Below the pieces are notes generated by a model that saw nothing but the letters and a program-made list of their open reading frames with translations, was not told where the DNA came from and ran no database searches. A stretch of 24,425 bases of DNA from Gammaproteobacteria bacterium (lineage in GTDB: Bacteria > Pseudomonadota > Gammaproteobacteria > Diplorickettsiales > Diplorickettsiaceae). This document shows, one piece after another, positions 1 to 7,394 of the stretch. Both the position numbers and the translations under genes were made by a program. Within the stretch, counting starts at the first letter, position 1. Every line of letters begins with the position of its first letter. The DNA lies in NCBI GenBank assembly GCA_013288455.1, contig JABDBU010000011.1, forward strand, positions 1 to 24,425. The letters run 5' to 3'.

Positions 1-111
1 TTAACTTTATTAAAAAAAGAATGCTCTTTAAAGGCTAGTATCCGACGTAAACGCTTGAAAGCCTTGATGGACTATCACTATTTAATGGCTGTACTTCATT
101 CTAATTTATAA
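1..111 (+). CDS. C-terminal end of an upstream gene, possibly aspartate kinase (lysC)
   Basis: Frame 1 is open from the first base to a TAA at 109-111, giving 36 residues; the other frames here are closed. The last residues (DYHYLMAVLHSNL) faintly resemble the end of aspartate kinases, which usually read like D-EKYLELAV-LHSAF. In Pseudomonas and relatives the order is alaS-lysC-csrA-tRNA-Ser, so lysC is the expected neighbour. The match is poor in the residues just before it, so this may be a decayed or frameshifted copy, or an unrelated gene. About 40 bases downstream a small CCTTAA/TTAAGG hairpin with a T-rich loop (149-167) could be a weak terminator. Confidence 0.25.
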   Translation, partial: LTLLKKECSLKASIRRKRLKALMDYHYLMAVLHSNL

Positions 112-296
112 TGCGTTTGCCCTGGGGGAATGCTTTTTTTAGAGGTGCCCTTAAGTTTTTTTTAAGGTTTTGTGAGTAGGCTTGGACGCGAATGTCTGTA
201 TGTAGGCTGGTGCCTTATTTCGGTCAATAAATTAAGAACGTAATGGGGTAGGTGCATATGGGTCGATTATAAGTCAACCAAAGGAGAATCATAAAG

Positions 297-530
297 ATGT
301 TAATTTTGACACGGCGTATCCAAGAATCACTTTTTCTTGATGGAAAAAGGATAACAATTACAGTACTTGGTATCAAAGGCCATCAAGTAAGGCTAGGAAT
401 TAATGCACCTAAAGAAGTTTCTGTTCATCGTGAAGAAGTCTATGAACGCATCCAGCAAGAGCAACAAAAGCATGAACAACCGTCACATTTCGACAAAGAT
501 GCTGATGACGAAGACGAAGCAAATGCTTAG
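297..530 (+). CDS. csrA: Carbon storage regulator CsrA/RsmA, RNA-binding translational regulator
   Basis: CsrA is a small homodimeric protein that binds GGA motifs in mRNA leaders and changes translation and stability; in Legionella and Coxiella relatives it helps switch between growth phases. The 77-residue product starts MLILTRR and contains the family block APKEVSVHREEVY. The RNA-contacting Leu4, Arg6, Arg7 and the Arg of VHREE are all present; that Arg is residue 45 instead of 44 because of one inserted residue near position 16. After the conserved core of about 55 residues there is a charged, acidic tail (DKDADDEDEANA), longer than in the E. coli protein (61 aa). A good Shine-Dalgarno (AAAGGAGA) lies just upstream of the ATG. 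The gene precedes tRNA-Ser(GCU), as csrA does in E. coli and rsmA in Pseudomonas. Confidence 0.96.
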   Translation: MLILTRRIQESLFLDGKRITITVLGIKGHQVRLGINAPKEVSVHREEVYERIQQEQQKHEQPSHFDKDADDEDEANA

Positions 531-544
531 TGAACAGTATTCTA

Positions 545-573
545 TTTTGCAAAACTAGTGCGAGTGGTATACT
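545..573 (+). promoter_or_regulatory. Probable sigma-70 promoter of tRNA-Ser
   Basis: A good -10 box TATACT (568-573) is followed by a GC-rich discriminator (CACCGGCC), typical of stringently controlled stable-RNA promoters. A poor -35 (TTTTGC, 545-550) sits 17 bases upstream; TTGCAA at 547-552 is the alternative with a 15-base spacer. The start point would be about 580, some 18 bases before the mature tRNA. Confidence 0.5.
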
Positions 574-597
574 CACCGGCCTTGTCGCAAAAGAGTC

Positions 598-690
598 GGA
601 GAGGTGGCCGAGAGGCTGAAGGCGCTCCCCTGCTAAGGGAGTATGGGGCGTATAACTCCATCGAGGGTTCGAATCCCTCTCTCTCCGCCA
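598..690 (+). tRNA. tRNA-Ser, anticodon GCU (reads AGC/AGU)
   Basis: The sequence folds as a class II (long variable arm) tRNA. The acceptor stem is GGAGAGG (598-604) with TCTCTCC plus discriminator G, ending in an encoded CCA (688-690). The anticodon stem is CTCCC (625-629) with GGGAG (637-641), enclosing the anticodon GCT at 632-634. The T arm is GAGGG-TTCGAAT-CCCTC. The long variable arm between them is characteristic of tRNA-Ser. Its place right after csrA matches E. coli serV and the Pseudomonas rsmA locus. Confidence 0.97.
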
Positions 691-717
691 AGTTCGAGGC
701 GCTTAGTCGAATTTTTT
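691..717 (+). terminator. Probable Rho-independent terminator after tRNA-Ser
   Basis: AGTTCGA (691-697) pairs with TCGAATT (707-713) with one G-T pair and a 9-base loop, and the T run 712-717 follows or overlaps the 3' arm. It begins directly after the encoded CCA. The stem is short, so strength is uncertain. Confidence 0.5.
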
Positions 718-1016
718 CATCAAAATATCCCCCCCTACCTCAATACTGATCGCTTTTAAAGCCAGCATGCACGCAAACGCTTGTAGTCTCTCGTACAACA
801 ATTACCGACACACCATTGTTTTAAAACAATTTTAAATGTTTTTGCACTAACCTTTTTAGCCTATAAATTGTAAAGACGGTGACTGCAAGCGAAGCGGTAT
901 GCTGAACTCGGATAATTAGCGTGCTGCTGACAGGATTTTGGTGCGAGATTTGCGAAGAATCAGTGAACCATGTAAATTACACGCCCACCTTAAGTTGATT
1001 TCATTGAGGGATGTTT
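718..1016. other. Intergenic region between tRNA-Ser and yajC, no gene seen
   Basis: No credible reading frame on either strand. It holds a perfect 16-bp A/T palindrome, ATTGTTTTAAAACAAT (815-830), and a possible yajC promoter region: TTGCAC at 842-847 and TATAAA at 862-867, though the 14-base spacing is short. The block at about 871-985 is richer in structure than the AT-rich sequence before it and partly resembles sequence upstream of tgt (5901-5947), see findings. The queA-tgt pair usually found upstream of yajC in gammaproteobacteria is absent here. Confidence 0.6.
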
Positions 1017-1349
1017 ATGAGTTTTTTTATAAATGATGCATTGGCTGAATCAGCAGCGACTACTTCTACAGTGTCTCAGGGAGGTGGATTGTCACAAATT
1101 CTCATTTTAGTCGGTTTTGTTGTCATTTTTTATTTATTATTATGGCGTCCACAAGCAAAACGAGCAAAAGAACATCGTCAGTTGATGGGTAATTTAGGGA
1201 TTGGTGACGAAGTTGTCACAACAGGTGGAATTGTCGGAAAAATTACTGTACTCAAAGATGCTTTTATTACGGTCCAAATTGCTGAAAATGTAGAAATTAA
1301 GATACAAAAAGCTGCTGTTTCCAGCATATTACCAAAAGGAACACTGTAA
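1017..1349 (+). CDS. yajC: Sec translocon accessory subunit YajC
   Basis: YajC is a small inner-membrane protein that forms a complex with SecD and SecF, which assists SecYEG in moving proteins across the membrane. The product has a short N-terminal stretch, one transmembrane segment (about residues 27-43, ILILVGFVVIFYLLLW), the family motif WRPQAKRAKEH right after it, and a cytoplasmic GDEVVTTGGIVGKI domain. I place the start at the ATG at 1017 because GAGGG at 1006-1010 is then 6 bases away; the in-frame ATG at 1011 abuts that ribosome site. It lies 16 bases before secD, so the three genes are very likely one operon. Confidence 0.93.
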   Translation: MSFFINDALAESAATTSTVSQGGGLSQILILVGFVVIFYLLLWRPQAKRAKEHRQLMGNLGIGDEVVTTGGIVGKITVLKDAFITVQIAENVEIKIQKAAVSSILPKGTL

Positions 1350-1365
1350 GCCTGATCATTAAATT

Positions 1366-3240
1366 ATGCTGAATAGGTATCCTCTGTGGAAAAATTGCTT
1401 ACTAATTTTTTTAACTATATTAGGCTTTGTTTATGCTGTCCCCAATCTTTTTTCTGAACAACCTGTAGTACAGATCTCCCCTGTTGCTGCAGCTGGTGCC
1501 GATATGGCTGCTTTGAACACTAAAGTGCAGCAGATAATGAAGACAGAACAGCTTTATTCTATAGGTCAAACAAACGACAAGCAAACTATCATTTTACGAT
1601 TCCCAAATACCGATATTCAATTTAAGGCAAAGGATATACTGTCGTCAGCATTAGGTAATGATTATACGGTTGCCGTTAATCTGCTTTCGTCTGAGCCGGA
1701 ATGGATGAAAATGATAGGTGCAATCCCCATGAAGCTAGGGCTGGATCTGCGGGGAGGTGTGCATTTTTCCTTGGAAGTGGATCTACGGAGCGTTGTCGCC
1801 CAATATATGCAGGGGCTTGTTAAAAGTATCAAGGAAGATTTGCAACAAGCGAATGTGCATTACACGAAGTTAATACCTACGGAGGAGGGTAACCAGCTAC
1901 GCTTCTTGTTTTGTGACAAACGTAGTCTAGATGAGGCCCAGCACTTGCTAGCTCGTCAATTTCCTGAATTTGCATTCAAGGTGGCGCAGGTAGTCGATAG
2001 CCAATCTTACCAACTTATTTTACAGCATACAGAGCAGGGGCTCATGCTGTTGCAGCAATCGGCAATCAACCAAACGATCAATACCTTACGCAACCGAATC
2101 AACGAGCTTGGTATTGCTGAGCCGATCGTTCAGCAACAAGGTAGAAATCGAATTGTAGTGGATTTACCCGGAGTGCAAGACATTGCTCGTGCACAGCAAA
2201 TCTTAGGTGGAACTGCAACCATTGCATTTCGCCTGGTTGATGTGATACACAACCCATATGTAGCTGAGTCTTCGCATATCATCCCAGCTAATTTAGCATT
2301 GTATCACTATCAAGGAAGACCTGTATTATTGAGTAAACAAGTCATACTTACAGGAAATTCGATCACCGATGCTTCGACCAATTTTGATGAATCTGGCCGT
2401 TCTACAGTAAACATTCGTTTAGGTGGTGGTGGGGAAAGCTATTTTCATCGCGTTACCGGAGATAATATAGGTAAACCATTGGCTATTGTTTATATAGAAA
2501 CCAAGGCAACGACAAAAATGGTGCATGGAAAAGCAATATACATTCCTCATCAAGTTGAACGAGTGATTAACATCGCAATCATTCAAACTGCATTACCGCC
2601 TAACTTTCAAGTAACGGGCTTAAGTAATGTTCAGGAATCACTAAATCTATCTTTGTTACTGCGGGCCGGTGCATTGCCAGCACCCATTTATGTAGTGGAA
2701 CAACGCACCATTGGTCCGCAATTAGGGGCAGAGAATATTCGTAAAGGATCCCTCTCCATCCTCGTTGGATTTATTTTAGCCGTGGTTTTTATGGCGATCT
2801 ACTATAGGGTATTTGGCTTAATTGCTGATGTTGCCTTGGCGATAAACGTCGTTTTGTTGGTTGCTCTATTGTCTTTATTGGGGATGACATTAACCTTGCC
2901 TGGAATGGCGGGCATCGTATTGACAGTGGGAATGGCTGTCGACGCTAATGTCTTAATATTCGAACGCATTCGAGAGGAGCTGCGAAATGGTGTATCAGTT
3001 CAAGCGAGTATTCATGCAGGTTATGATCGTGCGCTTGCAACCATTGTAGATGCCAATGTAACAACCTTGATTGCGGCCCTCGTTTTATTCGGAATTGGTA
3101 CGGGTGCCATCAAGGGTTTTGCCATTACTCTGACATTGGGCTTGCTAACTTCCATGTTAACGGGGGTCATGTTAACCCGAGCCATGGTGAACGCTTGGTA
3201 CGGTGGACGAACACTTAAACACTTACCTATTGGCATGTAG
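1366..3240 (+). CDS. secD: Protein translocase subunit SecD
   Basis: SecD is an RND-family membrane protein that, with SecF, uses the proton gradient to pull preproteins through SecYEG on the periplasmic side. The 624-residue product matches the usual gammaproteobacterial length (E. coli 615). It has an N-terminal membrane segment (about 10-27), the signature LGLDLRGG (about 124-131), a large periplasmic P1 domain with LPGVQDIARAQQILGGTATIAFR, and a C-terminal block of five membrane helices from about residue 455. In that block the conserved AVDANVLIFERIREE sequence includes the Asp and Arg tied to proton transport. Only a weak Shine-Dalgarno is visible, so translation may depend on coupling to yajC. 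No defect is seen. Confidence 0.97.
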   Translation: MLNRYPLWKNCLLIFLTILGFVYAVPNLFSEQPVVQISPVAAAGADMAALNTKVQQIMKTEQLYSIGQTNDKQTIILRFPNTDIQFKAKDILSSALGNDYTVAVNLLSSEPEWMKMIGAIPMKLGLDLRGGVHFSLEVDLRSVVAQYMQGLVKSIKEDLQQANVHYTKLIPTEEGNQLRFLFCDKRSLDEAQHLLARQFPEFAFKVAQVVDSQSYQLILQHTEQGLMLLQQSAINQTINTLRNRINELGIAEPIVQQQGRNRIVVDLPGVQDIARAQQILGGTATIAFRLVDVIHNPYVAESSHIIPANLALYHYQGRPVLLSKQVILTGNSITDASTNFDESGRSTVNIRLGGGGESYFHRVTGDNIGKPLAIVYIETKATTKMVHGKAIYIPHQVERVINIAIIQTALPPNFQVTGLSNVQESLNLSLLLRAGALPAPIYVVEQRTIGPQLGAENIRKGSLSILVGFILAVVFMAIYYRVFGLIADVALAINVVLLVALLSLLGMTLTLPGMAGIVLTVGMAVDANVLIFERIREELRNGVSVQASIHAGYDRALATIVDANVTTLIAALVLFGIGTGAIKGFAITLTLGLLTSMLTGVMLTRAMVNAWYGGRTLKHLPIGM

Positions 3241-3261
3241 TGCTAAAGAATCGTTGCTATT

Positions 3262-4173
3262 ATGGAATTTTTTAAAAAACAAACGCACATCGATTTTTTA
3301 GGGCTGAAACGCTGGGCTATGTCTTTGTCTCTGCTACTATTGTTAATTTCTGCGATTTCTCTACTGACAAATGGCTTACGCTGGGGATTGGATTTTACGG
3401 GTGGTAGCCAGTTACAAATCTCGTTTAATCATTCGGTTGCATTATCTCAATTACGTCAGCAATTACAACAAGCTGGATTGAAGGATATACTGGTACAAAG
3501 TTATGGGACCTCGCGTGATTTGCTGATCAGTTTTGCTGTACAGCAAATTGGTCAACGTGATTTAGATGCGAAAATTCTTAAAGCATTACCAGGGGCGCAG
3601 CTAAAACAAGTAGAATATATAGGTCCGCAGGTAGGGCACGAGTTAACAACGCAAGGGGCTTTGGCGGTGTTCATTGCGTTGTTAGGTATTATGATTTACG
3701 TGGCCCTGCGTTTTGAATATCGATTTGCAATAGGCGCAGCGGTAGCTTTGATTCATGATCCTATTTTAATTCTAGGTATTTTTTCTTTATTTCACATTGA
3801 ATTTAATCTTACGGCGCTGGCAGCTATATTGGCTGTAATCGGTTATTCGCTGAATGATACTATTGTTATTTTTGATAGAATTCGTGAAAATTTCCGCAAG
3901 TTACGTAAAAAATCTGCTGCAGAAGTAGTTAACCTTTCCATTAATCAAACGCTATCAAGGACAATCATGACATCGGCAACTACGTTGTTCGTAGTACTTT
4001 CTCTTTATATTTTTGGTGGAGAAATGATCCACAGTTTTGCACTGGCTTTAGTGATAGGAATCATTATAGGCACCTATTCGTCTATCTACGTAGCAGGCGC
4101 ATTGGCCGTTGCTCTGGGGCTCGATAGGAGTAATTTTTTAAAAGCAGCAAAGGAAGTAGACCCTAGGCCTTAG
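3262..4173 (+). CDS. secF: Protein translocase subunit SecF
   Basis: SecF is the partner of SecD in the inner membrane. The 303-residue product (E. coli 323) has an N-terminal membrane helix (about 17-37), the SecF signature GLDFTGGSQL (about 43-52), a small periplasmic domain, and five C-terminal helices. Within these is the conserved block AVIGYSLNDTIVIFDRIRENFRK, which carries the Asp and Arg residues shared with SecD. The gene starts 21 bases after secD, completing the yajC-secD-secF operon. The next gene is convergent, after a 47-base gap with no clear terminator. Confidence 0.96.
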   Translation: MEFFKKQTHIDFLGLKRWAMSLSLLLLLISAISLLTNGLRWGLDFTGGSQLQISFNHSVALSQLRQQLQQAGLKDILVQSYGTSRDLLISFAVQQIGQRDLDAKILKALPGAQLKQVEYIGPQVGHELTTQGALAVFIALLGIMIYVALRFEYRFAIGAAVALIHDPILILGIFSLFHIEFNLTALAAILAVIGYSLNDTIVIFDRIRENFRKLRKKSAAEVVNLSINQTLSRTIMTSATTLFVVLSLYIFGGEMIHSFALALVIGIIIGTYSSIYVAGALAVALGLDRSNFLKAAKEVDPRP

Positions 4174-4220
4174 AAAATGCTTGCCACTGGATGGCTTTGT
4201 AGCATGAAACTACGATGAAT

Positions 4221-5033
4221 CTATCTCTTCGATTGAACTGTTCTTAACAAAATAGGACAAAGCTTAGGACTGGCAGCGATAATGTGGCCTGTTTCAAAGT
4301 ATCTTTCTCCACCCTGCAGATCACAGTTTATTCCGCCGGCTTCCTGTACAAGTAAAGCTCCAGCAGCGATATCCCAAGCTTCAAGATGCAGCTCCAGTGC
4401 AGCATCCAAACGACCGGCTGCGACATATGCAAGATCCAGAACAGCTGAGCCCGTACGCCGAACGCCGCTGGCCTGTGCCATCATGGTCCGCAACGCTTCC
4501 TTATCGAGAGGAGGGACCCACGTATTGAGTAATTCACGGGAAGGAATAGAGATGCTCAACAGTGATTCCTCGATACTGAAGCGATTACTAACTCGTAAAC
4601 GTCGCGGAAACCGTTGGCTGGCATTTAAATAAGCACCGCAACCACGTTCTGCAGAAAAGACTTCTTGACGAAGAGGATCGTATATCAGGGCATACTCGAT
4701 GCGGTTCTTTGCTTGATTTTTTACAGCGATTGATACTGCAAAATGTGGAAAATCATGAATAAAATTACAGGTCCCGTCCAATGGATCGATGATCCAGGTG
4801 TAACCGTTGCCTTCTATTAGTCCGCTTTCTTCAGCAAGAATACCATGCTGCGGATAAGCGTCTCTGATGGTATCGATGATCACATTTTCTGCATGTACAT
4901 CGATCTCTGTTACTACACCGCGATTTTCATTTTTTTGGCGTTTACGAACCCGATCTAGGCGTTCTAGACCATCTAGAATGATCTTTCCCGCTTGCCGCGC
5001 TGCACGGTTTGCAATGGTTAAAAAAGGATGCAT
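4221..5033 (-). CDS. suhB: Inositol-1-monophosphatase family protein SuhB
   Basis: SuhB hydrolyses myo-inositol-1-phosphate in a magnesium-dependent reaction. In E. coli its main role is as a partner of the Nus factors in rRNA transcription antitermination. The 270-residue product has the family metal site: Glu of LAEESG, the DPLDGT motif (IIDPLDGTCNFIHDFPHF) and the C-terminal WDIAAGALLVQEAGG, which supplies the last metal-binding Asp. The length matches E. coli (267). It is transcribed opposite to secF and trmJ, sharing a roughly 100-base divergent upstream region with trmJ. SuhB next to TrmJ is a common gammaproteobacterial arrangement. Confidence 0.93.
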   Translation of the reverse strand: MHPFLTIANRAARQAGKIILDGLERLDRVRKRQKNENRGVVTEIDVHAENVIIDTIRDAYPQHGILAEESGLIEGNGYTWIIDPLDGTCNFIHDFPHFAVSIAVKNQAKNRIEYALIYDPLRQEVFSAERGCGAYLNASQRFPRRLRVSNRFSIEESLLSISIPSRELLNTWVPPLDKEALRTMMAQASGVRRTGSAVLDLAYVAAGRLDAALELHLEAWDIAAGALLVQEAGGINCDLQGGERYFETGHIIAASPKLCPILLRTVQSKR

Positions 5034-5137
5034 ATTGTTGACGATAACTATAATAAGGGTATAGGAATGAAAATTTCATCCTGTCATTGCAGGAGGAGCA
5101 TGATACCATAGGTCAGTTTTAATCAATAATTTGAGAA

Positions 5138-5881
5138 ATGCTGTTTGCTGAATTGCTCGCCAAGGTTCGTATCGTCCTAGTGAATCCAAGCGATCCCGGT
5201 AATATCGGTGCTAGCGCCCGTGCTATGAAGACAATGGGTCTTAAACACCTCTATTTAGTGACCACAAAAGCATTTCCTTGTCGTCGTGCTTCGGTAAGAG
5301 CAAGTAATGCTTTAGATGTTTTGGCAGAGGCAGTTGTTGTGAATAGTTTGGAGGAAGCACTGTGGGATTGTACATTAGTCTTTGGTACCAGTACACGTAT
5401 ACGTGAGCTCAACTGGGTTTCCCTAACGCCGCGCGCTGCAGCAGCAAAGATAACTGAGGTGCTACCACAGAAGGTGGCTATTGTGTTCGGACGTGAACGG
5501 TGTGGATTAACGAACCAAGAACTACAGCGCTGTCATTTTCAAATTCATATCCCAGCTAACAAAAACTACAATTCACTCAATCTTGGAGCAGCCGTTCAAA
5601 TCGTTTGTTATGAGCTACGTATGGCTTTTTTAGAGCAAAAAGAAACAGATAAAAAAACAGCTCTTGTAAAACAACGAAAGTTGGCCAGTGTGGAACAGCT
5701 GGAACATTTTTATAAACATTTACAAAGCACATTAATGCACGTTGCATTTTTACAAAATTCTCGTAGTTTACAGATTATGGATCGTTTACGTCGTTTATTT
5801 AGTAGAATCGAATTGGATGAAAAAGAATTGAAGATTTTGCGCGGAATTTTAAGCGCAATTCAGAAAAAAATTCCAAATTAG
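5138..5881 (+). CDS. trmJ: tRNA (cytidine/uridine-2'-O)-methyltransferase TrmJ
   Basis: TrmJ is a SPOUT-class enzyme that puts a 2'-O-methyl group on base 32 of several tRNAs, using S-adenosylmethionine made by MetK (encoded downstream). All three SPOUT motifs are visible: NPSDPGNIGASARAMKTMG (about residues 16-34), VFGRERCGLTNQEL (about 117-130) and NKNYNSLNLGAAVQIVCYE (about 144-162), which form the trefoil-knot cofactor site. The C-terminal tail (RRLFSRIELDEKELKILRGIL) matches the TrmJ-specific extension. Length 247 is typical (E. coli 246). The start has only a weak ribosome site; an AGGAGG at 5091-5096 is too far upstream and the frame between has a stop at 5120. Confidence 0.94.
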   Translation: MLFAELLAKVRIVLVNPSDPGNIGASARAMKTMGLKHLYLVTTKAFPCRRASVRASNALDVLAEAVVVNSLEEALWDCTLVFGTSTRIRELNWVSLTPRAAAAKITEVLPQKVAIVFGRERCGLTNQELQRCHFQIHIPANKNYNSLNLGAAVQIVCYELRMAFLEQKETDKKTALVKQRKLASVEQLEHFYKHLQSTLMHVAFLQNSRSLQIMDRLRRLFSRIELDEKELKILRGILSAIQKKIPN

Positions 5882-6042
5882 CTGAATGGTGCCCTTAGAA
5901 ATTTTGCCTCAAGACGAGACGTGATGGCAGTGATCAGTGAAGTTTACACGAGATAAATGAGCCATGCTTCTGGCATCATAACGATGAATTGAAATAAAAA
6001 GTCAATTTATAAAAATTCCATGAAAACAAGAGTATGTAATGT

Positions 6043-7197
6043 ATGTTTAAGAAATTTACAACACGACTTGTTAAATATAGCAAAAATACCTGTGCAAGAG
6101 TGATGGAAATTGTAACACCGCACGGAAATATCACTACTCCGAGTTTTATGCCGGTTGGAACAAGGGCTTTTGTTAATCACATGACACCGGATGACCTCAT
6201 TCGTGCAGGTTCACAAATTATTTTAGGTGGCAATACGTATCACATGTTAATTAATCCTGGCATGGAAGTGATCAGATCGGCGGGTGGAATGCATCGTTTA
6301 ATGAGCTGGACTGGACCTATGCTAAGCGATAGCGGAGGTTTTCAACTATTTAGTTTATCTAAAAATGCGAAAATTTGTAAAATCACTGAGGATGGAGCGT
6401 ATTTTAAGAATTTAGTAACTGGAGAATACATTCATCTAACGCCTAAAAGCGCTATAGAAGCCCAAAAGATTATCGGCGCCGATATTATTATGGCATTTGA
6501 TGAGTGTACTGCAGAGCGAGGGGGAAGGGAGGAAGCTTCATTCGCGATGGAACGCACACATCGCTGGTTATTGGAATCGCAAGAAATACACCAAAGATCG
6601 CCTGATTCTTGTTATGGTTATAGCCAGGCCTTATTTGGCATTATCCAAGGTGGTAATTTTCAAGATCTGCGGGAAAAAAGTACTCAATTTATAGTAGAGG
6701 CGAATGTAGATGGAATTGCCATTGGCGGGGAGATCATTGGTTTTAATATGGAGAAGACCTGTGAAGTAATCGATTGGGTGCGACCCTTGCTTCCGACTCA
6801 TAAAGTACGATACACCATGGGCGTGGGTCTCAATCCTCAAGATCTGATTAACGTAGTTGAAAAAGGTATCGATTTATTTGATTGTGTTGCCCCGACTCGA
6901 AATGCACGACACGGTGCACTATATCATGGAAAAGTTGGCAAAACTGTAAATAAACTTCAGTTTTTCAGTGAGGAAAAAAATGGCCGGCTTTTAATAAAAA
7001 AATCAATTTATGCAAGAGACAACAGACCTATTTTGCAAGGATGTTTATGTTATACTTGCCAGCATTTCAGCCGTGCTTACCTGCATTTTTTATTCAAACA
7101 AGGGTCATCTCTCTATAATCAGCTTGGATGTATTCACAATGTTTATACCATGCACCAGGTTTGCCAAGAAATACGTGCTTCAATTCTTGACGAATAG
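6043..7197 (+). CDS. tgt: Divergent queuine/preQ1 tRNA-ribosyltransferase (Tgt)
   Basis: Tgt swaps guanine 34 of GUN-anticodon tRNAs for a 7-deazaguanine (preQ1 in most bacteria, queuine in eukaryotes and some pathogens). The 384-residue product keeps the catalytic core: DSGGFQ (Asp96), FDEC (Asp153), GIIQGG (Gln202), the nucleophile Asp280 in DLFDCVAPTRNARHG, and the zinc site Cys334, Cys336, Cys339 and His365. It departs from the usual form in several ways. The base-recognition loop, normally GGLAVGE, reads GGEIIGF (residues 228-234). There is an extra Gly in LGGNTYH. A few residues are inserted near 107-112. The C-terminus is short and ends like chlamydial Tgt. It is also away from the usual queA-tgt-yajC locus. 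The start at 6043 is forced by a stop at 6037-6039. Being a Tgt-family enzyme is near certain; its natural substrate is not. Confidence 0.88.
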   Translation: MFKKFTTRLVKYSKNTCARVMEIVTPHGNITTPSFMPVGTRAFVNHMTPDDLIRAGSQIILGGNTYHMLINPGMEVIRSAGGMHRLMSWTGPMLSDSGGFQLFSLSKNAKICKITEDGAYFKNLVTGEYIHLTPKSAIEAQKIIGADIIMAFDECTAERGGREEASFAMERTHRWLLESQEIHQRSPDSCYGYSQALFGIIQGGNFQDLREKSTQFIVEANVDGIAIGGEIIGFNMEKTCEVIDWVRPLLPTHKVRYTMGVGLNPQDLINVVEKGIDLFDCVAPTRNARHGALYHGKVGKTVNKLQFFSEEKNGRLLIKKSIYARDNRPILQGCLCYTCQHFSRAYLHFLFKQGSSLYNQLGCIHNVYTMHQVCQEIRASILDE

Positions 7198-7214
7198 ATA
7201 AAAATAGTTGAAAT

Positions 7215-7258
7215 AGTTGTGTAAAAAAGAAAGGGGTGGCACAACTCTGTTTTTTTTT
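7215..7258 (+). terminator. Probable Rho-independent terminator after tgt
   Basis: AGTTGTG (7215-7221) pairs perfectly with CACAACT (7240-7246) around an 18-base loop, and a run of T (7250-7258) follows within three bases. It begins 17 bases after the tgt stop codon. The loop is long, which lowers confidence a little. Confidence 0.6.
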
Positions 7259-7295
7259 GAAGTAGATGATGAATGATTAATGAATAAATGAATTT

Positions 7296-7314
7296 TTATC
7301 AAAAAAATTGATAA
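7296..7314. repeat. A/T inverted repeat upstream of metK
   Basis: TTATCAA (7296-7302) and TTGATAA (7308-7314) form a perfect 7-bp inverted repeat around five A residues. It lies about 80 bases before metK and upstream of the candidate promoter. It could be an operator for a dimeric regulator or a chance feature of AT-rich DNA. It does not resemble the MetJ box. Confidence 0.4.
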
Positions 7315-7348
7315 TAAAATTCGCAATTTCATGTTACATTCGCTATTA

Positions 7349-7378
7349 TTGACACCCTTATTTTTGGCTTACTTTATT
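7349..7378 (+). promoter_or_regulatory. Candidate sigma-70 promoter of metK-ahcY
   Basis: A perfect -35 hexamer TTGACA (7349-7354) is followed after 18 bases by TTTATT (7373-7378), a mediocre -10. The predicted start lies only about 10 bases before the metK ATG at 7395, which is short for a leader, so the true -10 may differ. Confidence 0.35.
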
Positions 7379-7394
7379 TATTATTGAGAATAAC

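Noticed and set aside
558..749. Open frame of 63 codons across the tRNA-Ser
   Set aside because: It is a chance frame; the tRNA fold explains the sequence fully.
6043..7197. Reading the tgt product as DpdA, the Tgt paralogue of 7-deazaguanine DNA modification islands
   Set aside because: The tRNA-type zinc site, the DLFDCVAPTRNARHG nucleophile block and the length fit tRNA Tgt, and no DNA-modification genes are nearby.
7259..7394. SAM or SAH riboswitch before metK-ahcY
   Set aside because: The leader is AT-rich and lacks the conserved cores and GC-rich helices of these riboswitches; only a small A/T inverted repeat is present.
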